64,000 bases of DNA from Brevundimonas variabilis (GTDB lineage: Bacteria; Pseudomonadota; Alphaproteobacteria; Caulobacterales; Caulobacteraceae). Of this stretch, positions 17,315-27,035 are shown in pieces. The notes beneath the pieces were generated by a model. It saw only the letters and a list, made by a program, of their open reading frames with translations, was not told the origin of the DNA and made no database searches. Position 1 is the stretch's first letter. Every line of letters starts with the position of its first letter. The stretch spans positions 62,001 through 126,000 of the forward strand of contig NZ_JACHOR010000005.1 of the NCBI RefSeq assembly GCF_014199945.1, written 5' to 3'. The position numbers were made by a program, and so were the translations under genes.

Positions 17315-18103
17315 ATGACCGACACCTATGACACCCTGCTGATCGAGCGGCATGAGGAGGGCTATGCCGTCGTGACCCTGAACCGGCCCGAGGCGCTGAA
17401 TGCGCTGAACTCGGCCCTGTTCGCCGATCTGGCGGCGTTCCTCGATGTGGTGGAGCATGACGACAGCGTGCGCTGCCTGATCCTGACCGGGTCGGGGGAC
17501 AAGGCCTTTGCCGCCGGGGCCGACATCAAGGAGATGGCGGACCAGTCCTATGCCCAGATGTACAAGGCCAATTTCTTCAGCCACGGCCATGACCGGATCA
17601 CCCGGTTCAGGAAGCCGATCATCGCGGCGGTCAACGGCTTTGCCCTGGGCGGCGGCTGCGAGCTGGCCATGCTGTGCGACTTCATCGTGGCCTCGGACCG
17701 GGCGAAATTCGGCCAGCCGGAGATCAATCTGGGCGTCGCCCCCGGCATCGGCGGCTCGCAGCGGCTGACCCGTCTGGTGGGCAAGTCCAAGGCCATGGAC
17801 ATGGTCCTGACCGCGCGGATGATGGACGCCGCCGAGGCCGAGCGGTCGGGGCTGGCCTCGCGCGTCGTGCCGCACGAGACCCTGATGGAGGAGGTCCGCA
17901 AGATCGCGGCGAAGATCGCCGGCCACAGCCCCCTGGCCGTCATGGCCAACAAGGAAATGGTCGAGGCCGCGCTGGAGACGACCCTGACCCAGGGGGTGCA
18001 GTTCGAGCGCCGCCTGTTCCACAGCCTGTTCGCCTTCGACGACCAGAAGGAGGGGATGGCCGCCTTCGTCGAAAAGCGCAAACCCGTCTTCACCGGCCGC
18101 TGA
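17315..18103 (+). CDS. Enoyl-CoA hydratase (crotonase family)
   Basis: Adds water across 2-trans-enoyl-CoA in fatty-acid beta-oxidation. 262 residues, the normal length. The oxyanion-hole segment is AFAAGADIKEM and the second NH donor lies in FALGGGCELAML. Both catalytic glutamates are present, in GGGCELAM and FGQPEINLG, so hydratase activity is expected rather than an isomerase or hydrolase variant. The gene stands alone between a repeat element and the DUF418 gene. paaF-like or ech-type could not be separated from sequence alone. Confidence 0.93.
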   Translation: MTDTYDTLLIERHEEGYAVVTLNRPEALNALNSALFADLAAFLDVVEHDDSVRCLILTGSGDKAFAAGADIKEMADQSYAQMYKANFFSHGHDRITRFRKPIIAAVNGFALGGGCELAMLCDFIVASDRAKFGQPEINLGVAPGIGGSQRLTRLVGKSKAMDMVLTARMMDAAEAERSGLASRVVPHETLMEEVRKIAAKIAGHSPLAVMANKEMVEAALETTLTQGVQFERRLFHSLFAFDDQKEGMAAFVEKRKPVFTGR

Positions 18104-18194
18104 GCCGAAGACGGCAGGCCCTGAAGATTACAGGGATTTAAGTGCGCCAGAGCCCGAAATCGGGCATGATTGTGGCCTGTCGGGGGGATCAGGC

Positions 18195-19478
18195 ATGACA
18201 TTCGAGACGACCACGGGCGGGACTGCGCCCGCTCCAGCCGCCGCGCTGGCACCGGTGGCGGTGAAGGACCGGGTGGTGACGCTGGACGTGCTGCGCGGTT
18301 TTGCCGTGCTGGGCATACTGGCCATGAATGCGGCGGCCTTTGCCTGGCCCTTCGACCTGATGATGTCGCCGGATCTGGCCCCCTATCTGAACAACGGGAT
18401 CCTGGCGCCGGCCGACCGGACTGCGGCCTGGGTCAATGACGTCTTCTTCTCGGACAAGATGCGGTCCCTGTTCTCGATGCTGTTCGGGGTGTCGATCTTC
18501 CTGGTCGGCGGCGAGCGGTCGGACCGCGCGCGCGGGGCCCTGCTGCAGCGCCGGCTGCTGTGGCTGGGGCTGATCGGCCTGATCCACGGGCTGGTGTTCT
18601 GGTTCGGCGACATCCTGCTGCTCTATGCGCTCAGCGGCCTGATCATGCTGCTGTGCCGGTCCTGGTCGGCGAAGAAGCTGCTGTGGGTCGGGGGCGGGAT
18701 CACCCTCTTCTTCGCCCTGTGCCAGGCGGGTGGCTCGATCGGGATGGCGGCCCTGCCCCCCGACGTGGCCGCCAAATTCGGCGGCAGCGGCAGCAATCCT
18801 TTCGGGGCCACGCCGGAATCGATCGTGCAGTCGATCGCCGTCTACAAGGACGGGCTGTTCGGGAATTTCATCGCCAATGCCAAGGGCTGGGTCTTTTCCG
18901 CCCTGTTCGCGCTGCCGATCATGCCCTTTGCCACCGTGCCGCTGATGATGATCGGCCTGGGCCTGTACAAGACCGGCTTCTGGGCCGGGCGGGCGCCGGT
19001 CTGGATCTATGGCCTGCTGATGGCCCTGACGGCGGTGAACCTGTCCTTCCTGGGCCTGTACGAGGGCCAGGAGCTGGCCGTGCCGAAGGCCGAGAACCCC
19101 AGCCGGGGGCTGGCCGATGCCATGGGCTCCTTCGCCCCGCTGGTGACCCTGGGCTATGCCTCGGCCCTGATCCTGCTGAGCACGCGCGGGGCGGCGATCG
19201 TGACGCGGATCTTTGCCCCGGTCGGGCGGATGGCCTTCACCAACTATCTGACCCAGACCCTGATCATGACCAGCCTGTTCTACATGCCCTGGGGGCCCCG
19301 CTGGTTCGGTGAGGTGACGCCGGCGGGCCTGTGGCCGATCGTCGGGGCCATCTGGGTACTGCAGCTGGTCTGGTCGCCGCTTTGGCTGGCGCGGTTCGAG
19401 ATGGGGCCGCTGGAATGGGTCTGGCGCTGCCTGACCTATGGCCGGCGGGTGCCGTTCCGGAAGGTTGCCGTGGCGTAG
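18195..19478 (+). CDS. DUF418 family membrane protein (YeiB-like)
   Basis: 427-residue inner-membrane protein with about nine or ten hydrophobic helices. The N-terminal signature [20 protein letters not shown] is the usual opening of DUF418/YeiB proteins, and the C-terminal third ([20 protein letters not shown], then [24 protein letters not shown]) is the DUF418 domain itself. The family is uncharacterised; a transport or surface-modification role has been guessed because of similarity to acyltransferase-3-type proteins. The gene is preceded by 91 bases with no clear signal and followed by a heptanucleotide repeat. Confidence 0.88.
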   Translation: MTFETTTGGTAPAPAAALAPVAVKDRVVTLDVLRGFAVLGILAMNAAAFAWPFDLMMSPDLAPYLNNGILAPADRTAAWVNDVFFSDKMRSLFSMLFGVSIFLVGGERSDRARGALLQRRLLWLGLIGLIHGLVFWFGDILLLYALSGLIMLLCRSWSAKKLLWVGGGITLFFALCQAGGSIGMAALPPDVAAKFGGSGSNPFGATPESIVQSIAVYKDGLFGNFIANAKGWVFSALFALPIMPFATVPLMMIGLGLYKTGFWAGRAPVWIYGLLMALTAVNLSFLGLYEGQELAVPKAENPSRGLADAMGSFAPLVTLGYASALILLSTRGAAIVTRIFAPVGRMAFTNYLTQTLIMTSLFYMPWGPRWFGEVTPAGLWPIVGAIWVLQLVWSPLWLARFEMGPLEWVWRCLTYGRRVPFRKVAVA

Positions 19479-19496
19479 GGCTTGGGCAGTAGGGCT

Positions 19497-19570
<74 letters not shown>

Positions 19571-19646
19571 GGCAGTCTAAGCCCCAAGCCCTAACCCCTC
19601 CCTCCCTCCCTAGTCCTGTCTGCGCTTTGCCTCTAGAAGCCGCCTC

Positions 19647-21158
19647 ATGACCGACATCGCCGACGACACCCCCGAGACCGCCCCGGCTCGCCCCGAGGCG
19701 CGCAGCCCGCGCGGCTTTGCCGATCGCCGCGGCAGTGACCTGATCGCCGAGCGCCGCATCGTGGCCCGGGTGTCCGAGGTCTATGAGCGCTGGGGCTTCG
19801 AGCCGCTGGAGACGGGTGCCTTCGAATATGCCGATGCCCTGGGCAAATTCCTGCCCGACGCCGACCGCCCGAATGCCGGGGTCTTTGCCCTGCAGGACGA
19901 CGACGACCAGTGGATGGCCCTGCGCTATGACCTGACCGCGCCGCTGGCCCGGTTCGCGGCCCAGACGTGGGAGACCCTGCCCAAGCCCTTCCGCCGCTAT
20001 GCCTTCGGGCCCGTGTGGCGCAACGAGAAGCCCGGCCCCGGCCGGTTCCGCGAATTCACCCAGTGCGATGCCGACACCGTCGGCTCCGACCGCCCCGAGG
20101 CCGATGCCGAGATCATCGCCATGGCGGTCGAGGGGCTGGCCGCCGCCGGTCTGGACGACGGCCAGGCCGTGGTCCGGGTCTCGAACCGCAAGCTGTTCGA
20201 CGGCCTGTTCGAGGCGGGCGGGATCACCGATGCGGTGCAGAAGCTGACCGCCCTGCGCGCCGTGGACAAGTTCGACCGGCTGGGCTGGGAGGGCACCGCC
20301 GCCCTGCTGGGCGAGGGGCGGCTGGACGACAGCGGGGACTATACCAAGGGTGCGAGACTGCCCGCCGCCCTGATCGGCACGATCGAGGCCTTCCTCGCCT
20401 CGGTCTCGACCCCGGACCTGACCCGGGCCGAGACGCTGGACGCCGTCGCCCGGGCCGGGGGGCTGGGTGCGACCGGCGAGGCGGCGCTGGCCGAGCTGGC
20501 GGCCATCGATGCGGCGCTGGGGGCCATGAAGGTCGGCCAGGACCGGGTCCGCTTTGACCCGACCATCGTGCGGGGGCTGGAATACTATACCGGGGCCGTA
20601 TTCGAGGCCGAACTGCTGCTCGACACCGTCGACGACAAGGGCCGGGCGGTGCGCTTCGGCTCGATCGGCGGCGGCGGGCGCTATGACGACCTGGTGGCAC
20701 GGTTCACGGGCGAGCGGACGCCGGCGACGGGCTTCTCGTTCGGAGTCTCGCGCCTGGCCTCGGCGCTGCGGGCGGCCGGAGCCGGGGGCTCTGCGGATGT
20801 GCGCGGGCCGGTGGTGGTCATCGTCTTCGGCCAGGACGACATGGCCGCCTATCTGGACGCCGTTGCCGAGCTGCGCCGTGCCGGGATCGCCGCGGAGCTC
20901 TATCTGGGGCGCGCGGGCATGAAGGCGCAGATGAAATATGCCGACCGCCGCGGCTCTCCGGCGGTCGTCATGCTCGGTGGAGACGAACTGGCCAACGGTC
21001 AGGTGACGATCAAGGATCTCGACGTCGGCCGGGCCCTGGCCGCGGGCGTGGCCGACAACGAGGCCTGGAAGGCGGCGCGTCCGGGACAGGTCACCGTGGT
21101 ACGATCGGAGCTTGTGCAAACGCTTCGCAGCATTATCGACGCTTCGTCGATAATCTGA
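19647..21158 (+). CDS. hisS: Histidyl-tRNA synthetase
   Basis: Class II aminoacyl-tRNA synthetase, 503 residues. Motif 2 is [22 protein letters not shown], the histidine-specific loop is RGLEYYTG, and motif 3 is [21 protein letters not shown] is the adjacent active-site block. The C-terminal alpha/beta anticodon-binding domain starts near residue 385 ([17 protein letters not shown]). The length and GRGL-type signature argue for HisS rather than HisZ. The final ten codons form one arm set of a strong hairpin that spans the stop codon, described separately. Confidence 0.95.
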   Translation: MTDIADDTPETAPARPEARSPRGFADRRGSDLIAERRIVARVSEVYERWGFEPLETGAFEYADALGKFLPDADRPNAGVFALQDDDDQWMALRYDLTAPLARFAAQTWETLPKPFRRYAFGPVWRNEKPGPGRFREFTQCDADTVGSDRPEADAEIIAMAVEGLAAAGLDDGQAVVRVSNRKLFDGLFEAGGITDAVQKLTALRAVDKFDRLGWEGTAALLGEGRLDDSGDYTKGARLPAALIGTIEAFLASVSTPDLTRAETLDAVARAGGLGATGEAALAELAAIDAALGAMKVGQDRVRFDPTIVRGLEYYTGAVFEAELLLDTVDDKGRAVRFGSIGGGGRYDDLVARFTGERTPATGFSFGVSRLASALRAAGAGGSADVRGPVVVIVFGQDDMAAYLDAVAELRRAGIAAELYLGRAGMKAQMKYADRRGSPAVVMLGGDELANGQVTIKDLDVGRALAAGVADNEAWKAARPGQVTVVRSELVQTLRSIIDASSII

Positions 21159-21181
21159 TCTTCCTGCGATGTATTATCGAC
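21132..21181. repeat. ATTATCGAC hairpin over the hisS stop, plus a third copy
   Basis: ATTATCGAC (21132-21140) and GTCGATAAT (21146-21154) form a 9-bp perfect stem with loop GCTTC, immediately before the hisS TGA (21156-21158). A third ATTATCGAC follows at 21173-21181 as a direct repeat. No T-run follows the hairpin. It may slow or end transcription weakly, or be a protein-binding or attachment site. Confidence 0.7.
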
Positions 21182-21307
21182 GTTCAGTCACAAAAGTCGC
21201 CAAATTGCCTAGCGTCGTGATTGACTTGGGTCGAGCTGGCGGGCCAATTGACTTCACTCGAACGGCGCAGCGCCCCGGCTGAAAAGCAAGGCGCAGCTAC
21301 CGGACGG

Positions 21308-21387
21308 AGGCGTTTCGGGGAGGAAACGTCAGCTCCCTAGAGAGCGAGAAAGCCCGCTGCGATGTATCCCCCGCAGCGGGCTTTTTC
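21308..21387 (+). ncRNA. Candidate small RNA ending in a rho-independent terminator
   Basis: Three consecutive hairpins lie in the 254-base gap after hisS: CGTTTC/GAAACG (21311-21316 with 21323-21328), GCTC/GAGC (21332-21335 with 21342-21345), and an 11-bp terminator stem. GGGGAG in the first loop and CTCCC in the second are complementary, a common sRNA feature. The 5' end is unknown; TTGACT motifs occur at about 21222 and 21248. The family was not recognised. It could also be the distant hisS terminator region. Confidence 0.45.
21351..21386 (+). terminator. Rho-independent terminator
   Basis: AGCCCGCTGCG (21351-21361) pairs with CGCAGCGGGCT (21372-21382) around a 10-base loop and runs into TTTTT on the + strand. 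It lies 26 bases from the stop of the convergent DUF6065 gene, so the same hairpin may also act on the minus strand, although the tail there is less T-rich. Confidence 0.88.
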
Positions 21388-21412
21388 ACGTCTGGACCCC
21401 GGGACAGGGGGC

Positions 21413-22153
21413 TCAGCCGACGCGCGGGTTCTTCATCCTGCGCTTGTTCGAGTGGGTCGCGGGCGCGGTGCCCAGCTTGTCCGGGATCTCGCCCTTGAAA
21501 TAGAACCGCTGCCAGGCCTCCTTGGCCGCGTCGGGATCGCCGGAGGCGAGGCGGTTGTTGAAGCTGGTCCGCTCGCGGTTCCAGGCGTCGAACTGGCCCT
21601 TGATTACCGGATTGGACTCCAGCGTCCGGATCACCGGCTGGAAGGCTTCCATCTTCTTGTGCTCGACCAGGCTGATGAAACAGAAGGGCTCGCCCTTGGC
21701 GAATTTGACCCGTCCCGGCCGGGTGAAGAGCCAGTTCATGGTGAAGGGGAACGGCAGCCAGTCCGTCTCGATCAGCCCCACCAGGGGCTGGATGCCGTCC
21801 TTGATGTGATTGGGCGAGCCGGAACACATCATCCCCCAGCCGGGCGGGGTGCGGAACAGGTACTGGGGATGCAGGGTCAGCACCCCGCGCGAGAAATGCG
21901 AGGTCACGAAATGATCCAGCTCCGGCTGGGGCCGGTCCGGCGTGATCGTGATGTCCGACTGCTGGGGCCCACCGTTCCATTCGGCGGTGAAGCCGAACGG
22001 GCACAGGATCTCCCACCCCGTGGAGTTGGCCATGGTCATGGGCAGGCAGCGATAGGGGTGGCGGCTGATGAAGGCATCCATCCAGTCGCGGGACTGCCGC
22101 GCCGGCACCATGTCCGGCGGGCGCCGCGTCATCGGATAGCATTCCAGTTCCAC
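21413..22153 (-). CDS. DUF6065 family protein
   Basis: 246 residues from a GTG start (MELECYPMTRR). The protein is soluble, rich in Trp, Phe and Pro, with conserved-looking blocks NSTGWEILCPFGFTAEWNGG, PGWGMMCSGSPNH and FPFTMNWLFTRPG. This pattern matches the uncharacterised DUF6065 family as I remember it. A few members occur near iron or oxygenase genes, but nothing in this neighbourhood supports a function. It is divergent from the ProXp-type gene, with only 50 bases between the starts. Confidence 0.75.
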   Translation of the reverse strand: MELECYPMTRRPPDMVPARQSRDWMDAFISRHPYRCLPMTMANSTGWEILCPFGFTAEWNGGPQQSDITITPDRPQPELDHFVTSHFSRGVLTLHPQYLFRTPPGWGMMCSGSPNHIKDGIQPLVGLIETDWLPFPFTMNWLFTRPGRVKFAKGEPFCFISLVEHKKMEAFQPVIRTLESNPVIKGQFDAWNRERTSFNNRLASGDPDAAKEAWQRFYFKGEIPDKLGTAPATHSNKRRMKNPRVG

Positions 22154-22203
22154 GAGAGGGCTCCAGGCAGTAACGACGGTGATCCTTCCTAGCCCGGCCC
22201 GCC

Positions 22204-22707
22204 ATGACCGCTCAACCGCCCTTTGACCGCGACCGACTGCTGGCCTTTCTGGCCGAGACCGGAATCGCCCACGACACCCGGGATCACCCGGCCGTCTTCC
22301 GGGTCGAGGAGGGGCTGGAGCTGAAGGCCGCGATGCCGGGCCTGCACACCAAGAACCTGTTCCTGAAAGACAAGAAGCAGCGGCTGTGGCTGATCTCGGC
22401 AGCCCAGGACACGGTCATCGACCTGAAGGCCGCGCCCGGCCTGATCGGGTCCGACCGGCTGTCGTTCGGCAACGAGACCCTGATGTGGGAGACGCTGGGG
22501 GTCCGGCCGGGGTCGGTCACGGCGCTGGGGCTGATCAATGACGTCGATCGCCGGGTGAGCTTCGTCCTCGATCGGCGGCTGTGGGAGGCGGAGATCGTCA
22601 ATTTCCACCCCCTGATCAACACGGCCACGACGGCGCTGGATCAGGGCGCGTTTCGTCAGTTCCTGATGGCCATCGGCCGCGAGCCTCAGGTGGTCAGCTT
22701 CGGCTGA
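22204..22707 (+). CDS. ProXp/YbaK-family aminoacyl-tRNA deacylase
   Basis: Trans-editing enzyme that hydrolyses mischarged tRNA, most likely Ala-tRNA(Pro), given resemblance to the ProXp-ala/PrdX branch. 167 residues comprising one YbaK domain. The block [21 protein letters not shown] carries the conserved lysine of the family (HTKNLFL), and [16 protein letters not shown] and [14 protein letters not shown] are further family motifs. The protein is free-standing, not fused to ProRS. It converges with the frameshifted OPT transporter gene. Confidence 0.88.
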   Translation: MTAQPPFDRDRLLAFLAETGIAHDTRDHPAVFRVEEGLELKAAMPGLHTKNLFLKDKKQRLWLISAAQDTVIDLKAAPGLIGSDRLSFGNETLMWETLGVRPGSVTALGLINDVDRRVSFVLDRRLWEAEIVNFHPLINTATTALDQGAFRQFLMAIGREPQVVSFG

Positions 22708-22722
22708 CCACCTGCGCGATCG

Positions 22723-24775
22723 TCAGACCTTCGCCGACCGGGACCGGGTCCAGGCATAGAGGCCGAACGCCAGGGCCGCGAAGACGGCGATGCCCGCGAT
22801 CATGGCCGGCCAGGCCGAGCCCTCGGGGATCATGGCGAACGGCGCGTCATTGCCGGTCGAGACGATGACCCCGGCCGTCATGACCAGGAACAGGCTCTCG
22901 CCCACGATCAGGCCGCTGGCCAGCAGGACCCCCATCCGGCGACCGACATCGGCGAAGCGCGTGGTCTTGATCGCCCGGTCATAGAGCCAGCCGCAGATCG
23001 CCCCGATGACCAGCATCGTGGTCACGGCGGCGGGCAGGTAGAAGCCGATGCCGACGGCGAGGGGCGGCAGCTTCATCTTCCCCTTGGTGGCGCTGTTCAG
23101 AACGATGTCGAGGACGATGATCACGACCCCGATACAGGCCCCCAGCCCGATCAGGTCCCAGCGCAGGTCGCCGCCGATGACGCCGCGCGCCAGGGCCGAG
23201 ATCAGCGTCGCCTGGGGCGCGGCGAGCGGCTCGTCGGCGATGCCCTTGGGCCCGCCCTCGAAGCCGAAGGCCTGGTTCAGAAGGTTGAGGATCAGCGGGA
23301 TGACCAGGGCCCCGGCGCCGACGCCCACGATCAGGGCTGTCTGCTGACGCCAGGGCGTCGCCTCGACCAGCTGGCCGGTCTTCAGGTCCTGCAGATTGTC
23401 GTTGGCGATGACCGCCACGGCGAAGACGATCGCCGTCACGATCAGGGCAAAGGCCACGACCGACGGATCGGCCGGCACGCCCGCGAGCGCCAGCACGCCC
23501 AGCATCAGGACCGAAGCGATGACGACGGCCAGGATGCCGACACCCGAGACCGGGCTGTTCGACGAGCCGATCAGCCCGGCCATATAGCCGCAGATGGCGG
23601 CCACGGCGAAACCGATCACGACGACATAGACCAGTCCACCTGCGACCAGCAGCCCGGTCGAGCCCGCCAGCGTCGGATTGCCCTGGGCGAACCAGGCCAG
23701 GATGCCCGCGATGCCGACCAGGCAGACGACGGACAGGCCCGCCACGATATTCATCGGGATATCCTGCTCGGTGCGGTCCAGCACCTGTCCCGCCGCGCGC
23801 CGGGAATTGGCGGCCAGGGCCGAGCGCAGGCCGCCGATCAGCGGCCCGGCCAGTTTGATCAGGGTCCAGATGGCGGCCACGCCGATGACGCCCGCCCCCA
23901 TGAAGCGGACCTCGCGCCGCCAGACGGTGCTGGCCAGTTCCTCGGCCGCGGCGCCGACGTCCAGGGTCGTGGCGATGGACGGGATGCCATTGGCCGTCAG
24001 CCAGGCGATGGTGTCGGGCGAGGTCAGGATCGGGACCGCAATGCCCCAGGCCAGCAGCAGGCCAAACAGCTGGGCCAGGCCCACGCTGAGCCCGATCAGA
24101 TGCCCGGCCCCCAGCAGGGCGAACTGCATGCCAAAGCCCAGACCGGTCGCGCCGCCGCCCCGGGGCGGCCGGAAGCTTGATGAATTTCGCGGCCTCACCC
24201 GCAAAGACCCGGCCCGCAACCAGCAGGGCATAGCCGGCCGAGACCAGCGCCCCGGTGACCACGACCCACAGGCCCGAGGCATTCTCGCGCACGGCGCTTT
24301 CGGTCTGTTCGGCCCCGCGCGAGCCGACGGTCAGGACCTCGGCCGCTGCGACGCCTTCGGGGTAGGGCAGGCCCGCATCGACCACCAGGGCCCGGCGCAG
24401 CGGGATGGAGAAGGTCACGCCCAGCACGCCGCCGAAGACGCAGATCAGCACCGATTCCCAGAAGGGAAACTCGAGCCACCAGCCGACCATGACCAGGCCC
24501 GGCAGGACGAAGATGATCGAGCTCATCGCCCCGCCGACCGAGGCGACGGTCTGGACCGTCATGTTTTCCCAGATCGTCGAGGTCTTGAAGAGCCGCAGGA
24601 TGGCCATGGAGATGACCGCCGCCGGAATGGCCGAGGCGAAGGTGAGCCCGACCTTCAGACCCAGATAGGTGTTGGCCGCCGTGAAGATCACCGCCAGCAG
24701 ACACCCCAGCACCAGGGCCCGGATCGTCAGTTCGACCCGCTTCAACGGTTTGGTGGCGGTCGGTGTGATGGTCAT
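22723..24775 (-). pseudogene. OPT family oligopeptide transporter, frameshifted
   Basis: Large inner-membrane transporter interrupted by a one-base shift. The N-terminal part starts at ATG 24775 with a GGGGAAG site and reads through FIKLP; the rest continues from GATGLGFGMQFALLG in another frame to the stop at 22723. Together they give about 680 residues with some 15 hydrophobic helices, typical of the OPT family. The shift falls in a very GC-rich run at 24151-24172 (CCCCGGGG). After the last N-frame codon that fits the family, the run is one base too long, or two too short. Either a real inactivating mutation or an assembly error at the homopolymer. Both halves look otherwise well conserved, which favours a recent event or error. 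Confidence 0.85.
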
Positions 24776-24860
24776 GGTCGTCTTCCCCGAAATCGCGGCG
24801 ACCTAAGCCGGAAAATCACCGGGTGACTAGTCATTCGCTGTTCAACCCCTTGCCTCCCTC

Positions 24861-24987
24861 CCGCTCATCCCGGCGAAAGCCGGGACCCAGGGCTTTGGGT
24901 GAGAGGTGCAGGAGGCATGTCGGGGAGATCGGTCCAGCGCATGCGTGTGCCCAGGACTGGGTCCCGGCTTTCGCCGGGATGATCGGG
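24861..24987. repeat. Paired-arm palindromic element, family A copy 3
   Basis: 127 bp between the OPT transporter start and the SRP RNA gene. The left arm is CCGCTCATCCCGGCGAAAGC and the right arm is its inverse, ending GGGATGATCGG with one mismatch in the terminal GAGCGG. The centre of about 65 bases shares nothing obvious with other copies. Confidence 0.9.
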
Positions 24988-25002
24988 AAGGGGGGGGCTC
25001 AA

Positions 25003-25081
25003 GTTGCGAGCGTCCGCGGCACGAGCGGTAGCAACACGGTTGCTCATGCAGCAAGCGCCCGCGGCGCGCGCGGTAGCAACA
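25003..25081. repeat. Two-copy repeat with GTAGCAAC ends
   Basis: Two imperfect copies of a unit of about 38 bases. Each contains GCG(A/C)GCG(T/C)CCGCGGC and ends GCGGTAGCAAC (25003-25035 and about 25042-25081). AGCAACACGGTTGCT across the junction is palindromic. It sits 18 bases beyond the 3' end of the leftward SRP RNA, so it may contribute to 3'-end formation. Confidence 0.7.
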
Positions 25082-25098
25082 AGAAAGAAGGGGAAAGT

Positions 25099-25183
25099 GG
25101 AGACCGCGACCCGAAGGGGAATTCGTTGTGGCTGCTGCCTTCCGGCCCTGACCAGGTTGGCGAAGCCTTCGCCCGCGATCTCC
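25099..25183 (-). ncRNA. ffs: Signal recognition particle RNA (4.5S type)
   Basis: Read on the minus strand, the segment contains the SRP domain IV core: CCUGGUCAGG, then GCCGGAAGGCAGCAGCC, with the GGAA tetraloop and the asymmetric loop that bind Ffh. GGAGATCGCG at the 5' side (25183-25174) pairs perfectly, allowing G-U, with CGCGGTCTCC at the 3' side (25108-25099). The mature ends may extend a few bases beyond this stem. It would work with Ffh and FtsY in cotranslational membrane targeting. No protein gene overlaps it. Confidence 0.92.
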
Positions 25184-25257
25184 GAGGCCTATATCGCGGG
25201 TGATGCCGTGCGAATCAAGTCTCCCGCCGTGCATCGGTCCCGGCTAAGGTCGGGGTC

Positions 25258-26199
25258 ATGGCGCTCCCCATCCTGAATACCTTTGCCGGCAATCCGCTGG
25301 ACCGTGCCGGCGACCGGCGCAATGACACCGCCTGGCTGGCCGAAATGGAGGCCGATCCCGAGGCCCTGTCCATGGTGCTGTGGGAGGGACGACCGCTGCT
25401 GGAGGCCCATCCGGACGGTCCGCGCCTGGCCTGGGTGGCCTTGCCGCATGCGAAGGACCTGGTGCCCGATCGCAGCCTGTTTCTCGGCCTCTGGAAGACG
25501 GCTCCGGTCTTTGCCGTCGAGTTCGTGGGGTCCGACGACCCGGCCACGGGTCCGGTACAGGGGCTGGGCAGCTTCACCGAGATGCGCGAGGCGGCGGCAG
25601 TCCTGTCGGGGGCCGAGGCGGCCATGGCGGGCACGGCCAAGTCGCTGTTCGACTGGCGACGCCGGCACGGCTTCTGCGCCATGTGCGGCCAGGAAAGCGC
25701 CAATGCCTGTGGCGGGTGGAAGCGCATCTGCCCCGCCTGTGGCGCCGAGCATTTCCCGAGGGTCGATCCCGTCACCATCATGCTGCCCGTCTATCGCGGC
25801 GGGCCCGAGCCGATCTGTCTGCTGGGGCGTCAGGCCGCCTGGCCGGTTGGTCGCATGTCGGCCCTGGCCGGTTTCATCGAGCCCGGCGAGACCATCGAGG
25901 AGGGTTGTGCGCGCGAGATCCTGGAGGAGTCCGGCCTGACCGTGACGGCGGTCCGCTATCACTCCAGCCAGCCCTGGCCGTTTCCGTCGCAGCTGATGAT
26001 CGGGCTGATTGCCGAGGTCTCCGACGATCAGGCCGCTCCGGACCAGACCGAGCTGGAAGCGGTTGCCTGGCTGACCCGGTCCGAGGCTGCCGATGTGCTG
26101 GCCGGCCGCCACCCCGCCATCAAGGCACCGCCGCCCTTCGCCATCGCGCACACGCTGTTGAAGGCGTGGGTGGAGGAGGAGGGAGGGGTTGGGGGGTAG
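25258..26199 (+). CDS. nudC: NADH pyrophosphatase / NAD-capped RNA decapping enzyme
   Basis: Nudix hydrolase of 313 residues that cleaves NAD(H) and removes NAD caps from RNA. It has an N-terminal NudC-like domain, then a zinc ribbon (CAMCGQES, then CPACGAEHFPR, residues about 140-168). The full Nudix box GFIEPGETIEEGCAREILEE is followed by SGL, and SQPWPFPSQLM is the NudC hallmark after the box. The fold and spacing match E. coli NudC with a longer N-terminus. It starts 74 bases from the divergent SRP RNA gene. Confidence 0.95.
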   Translation: MALPILNTFAGNPLDRAGDRRNDTAWLAEMEADPEALSMVLWEGRPLLEAHPDGPRLAWVALPHAKDLVPDRSLFLGLWKTAPVFAVEFVGSDDPATGPVQGLGSFTEMREAAAVLSGAEAAMAGTAKSLFDWRRRHGFCAMCGQESANACGGWKRICPACGAEHFPRVDPVTIMLPVYRGGPEPICLLGRQAAWPVGRMSALAGFIEPGETIEEGCAREILEESGLTVTAVRYHSSQPWPFPSQLMIGLIAEVSDDQAAPDQTELEAVAWLTRSEAADVLAGRHPAIKAPPPFAIAHTLLKAWVEEEGGVGG

Positions 26200-26306
26200 G
26201 GGTTGGTGAGTAGGGCTTAGGTCTTGGGGAATAGTGGGCAGGTCTGGCCTGTTGACCCGAAAACCCAAGCCCCAAGCCCCAAGCCCTAAGCCCTACTCAC
26301 CAAGCC
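26199..26306. repeat. Inverted GTAGGGCTTAGG element (family D)
   Basis: GTAGGGCTTAGG near 26211-26222 has its inverse CCTAAGCCCTAC near 26285-26296, with repeated CCCAAGCC units between them. The same words (GGGCTTAGG, AAGCCCCAAGCCCTAA) flank the heptamer array at 19479-19600, so the two intergenic regions share an element. It separates the convergent nudC and kdsB genes and may end transcription from both sides. Confidence 0.75.
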
Positions 26307-27035
26307 CTACTTCCCCGCCACCGCCCTGGCCCGTTCCAGATCGGCCGGATTGTCGACCGACAGGGGGGCGTCGCCGATGACGGCGGCCCAGATCGACAGG
26401 CCCATCTCGAGGGCCCGCAGCTGTTCCAGCTTCTCGCGCTGTTCCAGCGGCGAGGGCGGGGCAGCGCAGAACCGCTCCAGGGCCGCGCGGCGATAGCCGT
26501 ACAGGCCGACATGCCGCCAGACAGGGCCGTCACCATACAGGGTCGAGCGGGTGAAATAGAGGGCCCGGCCGTGGCCGGCACCCTCGCCCATGGCCAGAAC
26601 CGCCTTGACCACATCGACATTGGTCCGGTCGTCCGGTCCGGCCTCCGGCGCCACCAGGGTCGCGATGTCGCAGCCCGGTTCGGCCGCCAGAACCTGAACG
26701 CAGGCGCGCGCCAGGCCCGGATCGGCAAAGGGCATGTCGCCCTGCAGATTGATGATGACGTCATGGATCCTGTCGGGATCGATGACCTGCAGCGTGGCCT
26801 GGATCCGGTCCGAGCCGCTGGGCAGGGCGGGGTCGCTGACCACCGCCTCGCCCCCGGCGGCGGTGATCACGTCGACGATCTCGGGGTCGCCGGCGGCGAC
26901 GGCGACGCGATAGCCGGAGGCCATGGCCTGTTCCCAGGCCCGCACGATCATCGGCTTTCCGCCGATATCGGCCAGCGGTTTGTCGGGCAGCCGGGTTGCG
27001 GCCATTCGCGCCGGGATCAAAATCAGCGGGTTCAT
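26307..27035 (-). CDS. kdsB: 3-deoxy-manno-octulosonate cytidylyltransferase
   Basis: Activates KDO as CMP-KDO for lipopolysaccharide core synthesis. 242 residues. The nucleotide-binding N-terminus is LILIPARMAATRLPDKPLADI, PMIVRAWEQA follows, and the conserved NLQGDMPF and GLYGYRR motifs are present. The C-terminus contains the LEQLRALE helix typical of KdsB. It is divergent from the cytochrome c gene, with 151 bases between starts, and convergent with nudC. Confidence 0.95.
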   Translation of the reverse strand: MNPLILIPARMAATRLPDKPLADIGGKPMIVRAWEQAMASGYRVAVAAGDPEIVDVITAAGGEAVVSDPALPSGSDRIQATLQVIDPDRIHDVIINLQGDMPFADPGLARACVQVLAAEPGCDIATLVAPEAGPDDRTNVDVVKAVLAMGEGAGHGRALYFTRSTLYGDGPVWRHVGLYGYRRAALERFCAAPPSPLEQREKLEQLRALEMGLSIWAAVIGDAPLSVDNPADLERARAVAGK

